Below, one piece after another: positions 56,772-64,000 of a stretch of 64,000 nucleotides of DNA. Every line of letters begins with the position of its first letter. The stretch's first letter is position 1. Location of the stretch: contig JAPDOI010000173.1 of assembly GCA_029168955.1 (NCBI GenBank), forward strand, positions 124,001-188,000. The letters are read 5' to 3'. The notes under the pieces were generated by a model. That model made no database searches. It had not been told where the DNA came from and worked only from the letters and a program-made list of their open reading frames with translations. Origin of the DNA: Aplectana chamaeleonis (taxonomy: Eukaryota; Nematoda; Chromadorea; Rhabditida; Cosmocercidae). The position numbers and the translations under genes were made by a program.

Positions 56772-56895
56772 CATATAAAGTTCTAGGAGCCGAGTTGCGT
56801 CAGTGATAGGGTATAAAGAGCAACTGCGAAGCTTTTAGCTGCACTTTATTCCCTATTACCGCTGGAACTCGCAGCCCTTAGAACTCTATATGGAT
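56772..56895. repeat. Hairpin repeat
   Basis: CATATAAAGTTCTA and AGAACTCTATATGG, with TGATAGGGTATAAAG and CTTTATTCCCTATTA further in, give arms of about 55 bp. Confidence 0.65.
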
Positions 56896-57459
56896 CTCGA
56901 ATCGTTGGTTGAATGAACTTTTCGAGAAGTTGGCAAGACTTCTTTTGTTTTTTTTCACTTTGCTTTCGATAACTTTAAGTTTACAGTCCTTATCACAATG
57001 AAGTCCGCACATCGGCCAGAAATCTGAGCCTTTTTGAAACATAGCGCTTTCTATCACGATAGAAACCGTTGAATTTTTTTTTTCGACTAGCCGTGATGTA
57101 CATATGTATGTTTACTCGTTAAAATTTTGGTGAGTTTTGATGTCACGTACATAATCTCTTGACTCTGATCCTCCCCTCCTCCTCAAGTTGAAATCCAACA
57201 CGGTTGCGTCATTTTGACATTTCATGGGTGTTGTCACGATGGATTTGAAGTCGTGAGACACCACTGATTTGTTGAAGATGCTCATGACTAAATTATTTCT
57301 CTTTATCTTTCTTTTTGTTTTCTGCATGACTGTTTACATATGGTGGTCGACGCGGAGTGGTCCGTCATATAGGTATTTTCTGCCGATCATGTAGACTGCA
57401 CGCCACATGCAGAGACAGGCAGAGACCCGGACTCTTCGGGGATAACCGCGTGACCTTCA

Positions 57460-58160
57460 GCACTGATGGTGGGGTTTTCTCGACCGACCGCGGGAGCTAG
57501 CGGGCTGACCGTGGTTGAATTCGGACCCACCTCGAGGCATTTCGCACTCACAGCGGTGCTTTCTGGACCGACCGCGGGAGCTCGCGGGCTGACCGTGGTT
57601 AAATTCGGACCAACCGCATGACATTCCGGACTGACAGTGGTGCTTTCTAGACTGACCGCGGGAGTTTGCGTACTGACCGCGGTAGATTGCGTACTGACCG
57701 CGGGAGCTCGCGGACTGACCGCGGGAGCTCGCGGACTAACCGCGAGAGCTCGCGCACTGACTGCGGGAGCTCGCGGACTGACTGCGGGAGCTCGCGGACT
57801 GACTGCGGGAGCTCGCGGACTGACCGCGGGAGCTCGCGGACTGACCGCGAGAGCTCACGGACTGACCGCGGGAGCTCGCGGACTGACCGCGGGAGCTCGC
57901 GGACTGACCGCGAGAGCTCGCGGACTGACCGCGAGAGCTCGCGGACTGACCGCGAGAGCTCGCGGACTGACCGCGGGAGCTCGCGGACTGACCGCGGGAG
58001 CTCGCGGGCTGACCGCGAGAGCTCGCGGACTGACCGCGGGAGCTCGCGGACTGACCGCGGGAGCTCGCGGGCTGACCGCGGGAGCTCGCGGACTGACCGC
58101 GGGAGCTCGCGGACTGACCGCAGGAGCTTGCGGACTGACCGCGAGCGGAAACCGGTTCGA
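57460..58160. repeat. 21-bp GC-rich minisatellite with higher-order flank
   Basis: From about 57690 to 58145 roughly 22 copies of CTGACCGCGGGAGCTCGCGGA run head to tail. To the left (57470-57690) lie longer units in which GACCGCGGGAGCT, a GTGGTT(G/A)AATTCGGACC segment and a GGTGCTTTCT segment alternate. The unit is a multiple of three and partly palindromic, so long frames open on both strands (for example repeats of GLTAGAR or RTDRGSS); these are not evidence for a protein. Confidence 0.92.
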
Positions 58161-58240
58161 CCAACGCCCATCCCGGTGGCGGTCCGCTATTTGCGCGCGG
58201 TCAGGTTTTCACTTTGTCCGAGAAACAAATGAAAAATAAG

Positions 58241-59110
58241 AAATCCCAAAATTCGTTAAAAAACCAGTAGTCATCCACATCGCGCTCCAGCCCAAGGATT
58301 ACATCAGAAATGAAACGTAGTTCCCTGTTGGTTGTTAGAGGTGGATGGTACAAAATAACCATAGCCTTCAGTATTTTTTATTCCTACTGACACTAATTCG
58401 CAGTTCTGGAACCCCCACATTGTGACACCTGCTGAACGTTGCGCAAGGTTAGGCGCAGCATTTTTGCAACTTCGTGTCGGTCGCGCGACTTTATGGGAGA
58501 CTCACTGGACCGGTCCCCTCACTGACCGGCTCCAGCGGAGGTTTTTACAGAGGGTACTATCAGAGGTGCAGTTGTTGCCTGCAGACTACAACTGCGCACC
58601 GACGGGAACTGTATCCGATGATTGGATTGTGTAGCGCGCCGTCCTCCGATTTTCAGTCATAAATTCGAGATATATGTAGGATTTCTTTCAGGTTGTGCTG
58701 GGACCTTCCATTGAGTGAAAATATCACTTGGGGGCTAATTTCTTCCGACCTTCCCCCTTATCCGAACTAGCTCAAAACGACGCGCGCGTTCAACTCGCGA
58801 CGCTGGTAAAAGAACAATGAGTTAGAGGTTGGTGTAGCTCTCCATGTTGTCACCATATAACATCATAAAGCGCAGAACGGCGAATTTCGCATTGAAAAAA
58901 GAACGGAGAGCTCAAGGTTTCTTTGGTTTCCCATATTACTTCTTTTCTCACCTAAAAAAAAAACAAAAACACAATTCGAAAAACACATTCGAGAATTAGG
59001 CCTGAGCTTATATGCCAAGCCCAGATTTTCAACGACTAACAATTAACGACTAATGACTGACGAGAGCTCTCCTCGGTTAAGCGACTAACGAATTACATAA
59101 TTTCTATTAC
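58241..59110 (+). repeat. Dispersed repeat N, copy 2
   Basis: Uninterrupted counterpart of N1 (429-5225), from AAATCCCAAAATTCGTTA to the CTAACAATTAACGACTAA motifs. Contains ACTGTATCCGATGATTGG and GCGCCGTCCTCCGATTTTCA. No coding potential conserved with N1. Confidence 0.75.
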
Positions 59111-59376
59111 GCACATACCTGATTATCAGTTACCAACACCCTCTCGTTTTGGAAGAACAATACCTCGAAACCGCAACACGGTCAACTAAGTCGCAACGTT
59201 ATGAGAAAAGTAAACAAGTTCAAATAATATATTTCTTCTTTCAAACATAAAACGTAGTGATAGAATTAGAAAGGAATTTCCAAAAGTTTAGCTTTCTAGC
59301 AAAAGTGACCATTTGGCAATGTCATATATTCAAGAAATCAAAAAAAAATTGAAAAACGTCTTGAAATATCTTGAAA

Positions 59377-59806
59377 AATGATTTGGAGCAAAATAACACG
59401 AAGTAATGAAAAAACTGGGAAATGTAGTGAAATGACCAAAACCGGATTGGCGTTCAGTCATAGGCCAACTTTTTTATAAGTAGTGAGAGAAGAGGTATAG
59501 GATTAATAAGCGTCTCCGGTAAACTTATCAGAGGTAAATCAAGCGCGCATCGGATTTGAGCGTTACGTTCACATAGCTTGACCTACGCTGATTTCCGTAT
59601 TACAGCTTCAATGAGAGGTTTACGGTTTCCGTTGCGCGCTTGATTTTGCTTTGATAAGTTTAACGGAGATGCTTATAAATCCTATCCCTCGTCCCTCACT
59701 ACTTATAAAAAAGTTGGCCCATGACTGAACGCCAAATCCGATTTTGGTCGTTTCACTGCATTTCCCGAATTTTTCATTACTTCGTGTTATTTTGCGCCAA
59801 ATCATT
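59377..59806. repeat. Long hairpin element R
   Basis: AATGATTTGGAGCAAAATAAC at the left and the inverse of AATGATTTGGCGCAAAATAAC at the right begin arms of about 175 bp, near 90% matched by eye, around an 80-bp centre. Almost the whole 430 bp folds back. Confidence 0.88.
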
Positions 59807-59807
59807 C

Positions 59808-60028
59808 TTAAAGGCAGGGTTCGCGATGAATTTCGACCTCGGGTTTTCTGCATAAAATTGGTCTATGGTGGCTGTTTATACGATAAGGAAGAATGAAAAT
59901 GCCAAAAAACGAGCGGAAACGGTCGAAATTAAGTGATATTTCGGAGGCACCGATTTTTCAAGTAGACGAGTTCCTCCCAAGCCATGCCGCGTGGACGAGT
60001 TTTGCGCCCCTCGCTGCAATGGAATCTT
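59808..60028 (+). repeat. TTAA MITE end (family S), probably truncated
   Basis: TTAAAGGCAGGGTTCGCGATG has the shared TTAA-AGGCA signature but differs from families A-C. No matching right end was found before 60115. Confidence 0.5.
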
Positions 60029-60115
60029 AAGATTTCAGAAAATTCTGAAATTTATTTTCTTTTAGTTTAGAAAAGTTGTTTTCTTTCAGTTCTCATAACA
60101 TTTCATTCTCCATTA

Positions 60116-60715
60116 CTCCGCCAACGCGTAGCTAAATGCCTCACACGGAAACCAGAGATGCCCAGGGTTTCGGAGGCATCTAGACGAATTTTGATACGAG
60201 AATTTACGTAAATTACGGAAAGTTTAGCCTCAGTTGGTAAAATTTTAGCTACAGCGCCCGCATATTCTACGTAAATTCTCGCTACAGCACCCGCATATTC
60301 TACGCTTATTCTCGTTGCAGGTCGATCGACCCACCCAGTCTTGATCTGTTTTAAAAAGGGTATTACAGCTCTTGCAGAAAGCGACACGGGGTCACCCCCA
60401 ACGACCACCCACAGAGTGTCAAGTTATTCGTGGGTTGACTGGGCCAGGACTGATAGAATGGCATCCCTGCGTTCCGCGTAGCCAACGCGGGTTAAGATTG
60501 CATTTCAACACAGCCTACCGCTAAATCCGTAGATTCTCGCTACAACATTATAGCGAGAATATACGGGTTTAGCGTCAGAGAGAACAATGGTTCGAACGAC
60601 ACAAGAATATGCGGGTTTCAGCTATCGTAGCTAGAAACCTTAAATTCTCGCTACATGGAATGGGGCGGCGTTTCAGGCCGCGCCCTCGGAGGCATCTAGC
60701 TACGCATTGGCAGAG
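60116..60715. mobile_element. MITE family D, copy D4
   Basis: CTCCGCCAACGCG at the left and CGCATTGGCAGAG at the right, with TA on both sides (60114-60115, 60716-60717). Confidence 0.9.
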
Positions 60716-61389
60716 TAACTGTTTGAACTTCTGTCTCTCTCCTTCTCAACTTTGCTTTCTGTGATTTGTGGTTTTTTCTATTAAAGCCTCATTCTTTCAT
60801 AGCAATTGGTTGAAATGAACCTCTATTTCTATTCTTTTGTCTTTCTCCTGAGTTTTTTATCCGTGAAAGATTGTTTTCTTCTCTACCAAAACTGAATTAG
60901 ACTTTTTTAACAATAGTTTTTTTCAGGCATTTTACACTCATGATGACGATTATGTGGAGGCCAATGTTCCAAAATTCTAGCGTTCCTTTTGTGTGAGTTG
61001 CTTAGCTTATTTTTGATCGCTTTGTTTTTTATATTCGATACTTTTCTCTTCTTTTTCGTTAATCCGAATTATGGTGCTTAGAAAATATCCCGGTTTTTTT
61101 CAACGATCGTCCCGTTTTGGCCCTCAAATTGTCCCTCTTATGGGAAGGTTAGAACGATTCCAGTGGAGACTGCAAAAATAGAAAAAAATCTAAGAAACAC
61201 CCCGAATCTTATCAGTAACTAAAGTAGTTCTATTTTTATGTTGAATTTCACTATCACAAAAAAAATTGACAAAACCCCAAAACTGAAAATGCGCACTTCT
61301 CACACGCGACAGACTATTACTACCCATTTTAGCCTTTTAAGTGGCTTGCAGATAGTTCCCCTTCTTCCTCAAAATTTTTTACGACCCCC
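60716..61389. other. Intergenic DNA, no gene seen
   Basis: AT-rich sequence without recognisable features. Confidence 0.4.
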
Positions 61390-61831
61390 CAGGGTTGAGC
61401 AGAGTTGCGACTCGGCGTAACGGAGGAGGTCGTAAAAATTTTGGAAAATTCCTGAAGAAAATTGAAAATTTCGGTGGGTCGTAAAACTTTCGGAGTAAAA
61501 GGAATTTCCTCCAAATAACTTGCTGAGGTGAAATGAGGAAGTAATAGTCGCTCTGTGATAGTAAGATTGCAGCGCGGGAACCGCTTTGTCGGCAGAGGCC
61601 GTCAGGACGGTATACGTTACGGTGGGTGTACGGTAATTTGGGCAAAGAATCTGATTTCAGTCGAAAATATCTATTCAGGACTTATTCGGTGGGCTGAATA
61701 CAAATTGGATGTCTATATGTCGAGGAGGGGGTCGTTGAAATTCTCCAATTTTTTAGGATCTTGGTCAACAGGCGGGGAGGGGGAGGGTCGTAGCTCCGCC
61801 TAATATTGTCGCAACGAGCTGCTCAAACCTG
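61390..61831. mobile_element. Element E, copy E2
   Basis: CAGGGTTGAGCAGAGTTGCGAC at the left and GTCGCAACGAGCTGCTCAAACCTG at the right match the ends of E1; interior again has GGTCGTAAAA runs next to both ends. No clear target duplication. Confidence 0.78.
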
Positions 61832-61905
61832 GGTGGGAAACGCTTTTCAAAAATTGATTTTTACGCCTTAAGAGCGGGATCTCAAACCTTCTTCTGATAA
61901 ATGTA

Positions 61906-62461
61906 TTAAAGGCAGTGGTCACGATGAAAAACATTATCGAAAAAACTACAAAAATCAGCTTTGATCAAAAACAGCTGAAAACCTATGAAGCTAGAGCGGT
62001 GAAAAACGGGCTAGAATTAGAGTTTCTAGGGCCCAAAGAAGCTGTTTCGTGCACACGTGCACAGCGATGACGAAAAAGATCGCCGTCTCATGCCGAGCAG
62101 TCAAAAATCATCGACACTCAGAGGAAGAAACAAATGCAAATTTGCCTAATAAAACAGTTGAACAATGAAAGCAAGCACTTCAACCAATGTTCTTGACTAG
62201 ATGTGTACATAAATCCAAAGCTTCATTGATTGAAATTCAATTTCAAGCCAGCTGATGTTCTTGATACTAGAGGTCACCGATGCCGATGATGTGGAGTGGG
62301 CTCGTCCACCATCAAAAGACAAGAAATTTCAGGTTTCAAATTTGGCCCAAAACAGTGGTTTTTTCGCGATTTTTTCTTATAGGTCCTATTACTCGAGACC
62401 CAAAAAAGGGTTTAGAGAGAAAAAGACGGCAAGCATATTTGATTGCGACCACTGCCTTTAA
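61906..62461 (+). mobile_element. TTAA MITE family A, copy A5
   Basis: TTAAAGGCAGTGGTCACGATG at the left, GCGACCACTGCCTTTAA at the right, TTAA at both ends, 556 bp, uninterrupted. Confidence 0.93.
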
Positions 62462-62762
62462 CCTATCCTAGACTCGACTACAGATTCCGTAGTAATTGTG
62501 TGGCTTCACTATAGCACAGTAATCGAATTGTTTAAAAAAGAGATGAAAACGGCTGCAAAAACCATTGTCCGAGCACACTATGAGTTCTTTTTTCTTCCGT
62601 TACCGCATTTTAGCTTTTTTACAAGGAAACCATAGCTAGAGTTGTGATGTTTTTGGCTGAAACGTGGCACTGCAATTACAATCCCTATTATGCCCCCAAA
62701 ATATCGATTGTTCTAAATGTAAACTTTTGCGTTCTTCATAACGAAATCTACTGTGCCTCTCG

Positions 62763-63000
62763 AAGCCAAATTCCGGTACGCGATTGCGTCTCGGGACCCT
62801 TTGCGGCCGCACGCGCTCGAGTCGGTCGAGTTTCCAACGCCAAAGCCGACTCGGAATGGCTTTTTTATACTGTTTCCTTCAATTTTTTTAGTTTCCAGTT
62901 TCCAAAACCCACCTAGAATCAACAGATCGGCGGCTGCGGCACTGGGAACTCTTCCGACTCGGTAGCGTGCGGCCGCAAAGCGTGTTGAGACGCAACTGCT
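62763..63000. mobile_element. MITE family H, copy H2
   Basis: CGATTGCGTCTCGGGACCC and TTTGCGGCCGCACGCGCTCG at the left mirror GCGTGCGGCCGCAAAGC and GTTGAGACGCAACTG at the right. Interior as in H1. Confidence 0.8.
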
Positions 63001-63898
63001 TTCAACTCAAGGTTTCTCAATAAGGGTAATCCAAGCTCATTTTAGCACTTCCAACTTTGGCGCTTTGGTAACAGTACAATGCTACACTGCTATCTTAAAA
63101 AGATTCATGAGCGTACTGGGTCTAGCGAGACGTTGGGTCGAATCTCGGTGGGGCTGAGACCCCTCTCTCTGACCAGAAATTCTGATGACTTCTGGAAATT
63201 TTCAGACTTGGCTCGAAGTTTTCACGACCCCCCCCTCTACGAACTTTCGTTTTGGCGTCAAAATTCTCAACATCATCTCATCACCCGTTGTTCCGCGGCA
63301 ATCCCCTCTCTGACCCTGTGGGCGTGTGCTGCCTTCAGCGTCAGTTCGTAATCTGTCCACGTTGGTGGGCAGCAGTTGTGCGGATTGGGCTCTCTGGGTA
63401 AAAGTTATGATCTTTAAGAACGTTGAGCGCTGTTTCGGGCTCACCTTTGCGCGTAATCTTTTCAAAGTTTTTGCAGCCAGCTAAGGGCCTGTCTGTTTCC
63501 GGTGACACTCCTAAGATTTGTCGGTTGTAAACACCGCCTGTCGTGTCTCAGCGTTCTTTGCTGCGCACGACACAATGGCAGCGCGGCGTATGCAGACGTT
63601 TGAACAATATTCGCAGACTTATTAATCAACTCGGAAAAATGGTGAAATTATTTTCAGATTGCTGCGACATCTTCATCTGTCAGAGGCTGATTCGGATTCA
63701 CGGAGTCGTGAAGACGGCAAGTGATCTACGCTGAAATTAGGTTAAATTATCATAGCTGTGATATTATCCTTCATAATGTTCGCTGTCTTTTCTTTTCTTT
63801 CAATTGTACTGTTTTGGGGGCGGTGCGACCGAACGTCCGAGACCTCACCTTGGTGCTGCCGCAAGCTGAGGGAGAGGGCACTATCGCATCGCAATTGC
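63001..63898. other. Intergenic DNA, no gene supported
   Basis: Several short frames on both strands without domains. Confidence 0.35.
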
Positions 63899-64000
63899 CC
63901 ACGCTCATTTTTCCGTGCCGCAACGGCTCTCCCAATTCCGAAAGGGAAAGGAAATTCCCGGATTGGTGCTCTGATTGAGCGGCGGCACGGAAAAATGGGC
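63899..64000. repeat. Inverted repeat reaching the window edge
   Basis: TTTTTCCGTGCCGC near 63908 and GCGGCACGGAAAAA near 63980 form a hairpin; the element may continue beyond the window. Confidence 0.6.

Noticed and set aside
57690..58145. CRISPR-like regular repeats
   Set aside because: Head-to-tail repeats with no spacers, in a eukaryotic genome.
57637..58239. Long repetitive open frames on both strands (GLTAGAR-, RTDRGSS-, SRSVREL-type)
   Set aside because: They arise from a 21-bp tandem repeat that is a multiple of three and open in several frames; no start context, signal or conserved domain.

Overview
This window is eukaryotic, almost certainly from a nematode, and probably a clade V / strongylid (hookworm-type) genome. 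The grounds are 49-83 bp introns with TTTTCAG-like acceptors in the one convincing host gene, a Tc3-type transposon with a spliced transposase, RTE-type retrotransposons, a mariner relic, and dense palindromic TTAA-flanked MITEs. The species call is inference.

The window is a nested transposon landscape. From left to right: a dispersed repeat (N1, about 0.4-5.2 kb) is split by a TTAA MITE (A1) that itself carries a mariner relic, and by a self-inverted Tc1 relic (3.3-4.8 kb). A MITE of family K (5.7-10.5 kb) is split by a 4.3 kb element with an 8-bp target duplication and TTCGAA arrays at both ends; that element holds a 2.2 kb hAT-like element and a D-family MITE. A minus-strand LTR retrotransposon (11.0-21.3 kb) encodes only gag and protease. 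It is split by a D MITE, by a 865-bp element, and, inside its 5' LTR, by a 4.8 kb element with CTCAGG ends. A family J MITE (22.5-29.5 kb) is split by a 6.6 kb element that also has CTCAGG ends, with matching inverted repeats and TA duplications; this one carries a dead RTE retrotransposon, an A MITE, a MULE-like MITE and others.

From 29.5 to 39 kb lie unassigned DNA with a clustered TACGC-type motif, an A MITE, an LTR-like repeat (G2), K/B MITEs and a second dead RTE copy. The main host gene runs on the minus strand from about 50.6 kb to below 39.7 kb: nine coiled-coil exons could be resolved by splice-site and phase matching. Two of its introns are swollen to 2.3 and 7.1 kb by transposons, including a Tc3-like element whose spliced transposase is intact at 329 residues with D144, D231 and E266. 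The right third (51-64 kb) holds an ATT microsatellite, hairpin MITEs, a 21-bp GC-rich minisatellite, a second N copy, and more A, D, E and H elements.

Several TTAA-flanked MITE families (A, B, C, J, K, S) share the terminal signature TTAA-AGGCA. Because they insert into one another, empty sites can be read directly, giving target duplications and an insertion order. No complete RNA gene, CRISPR array or bacterial-type operon was found.
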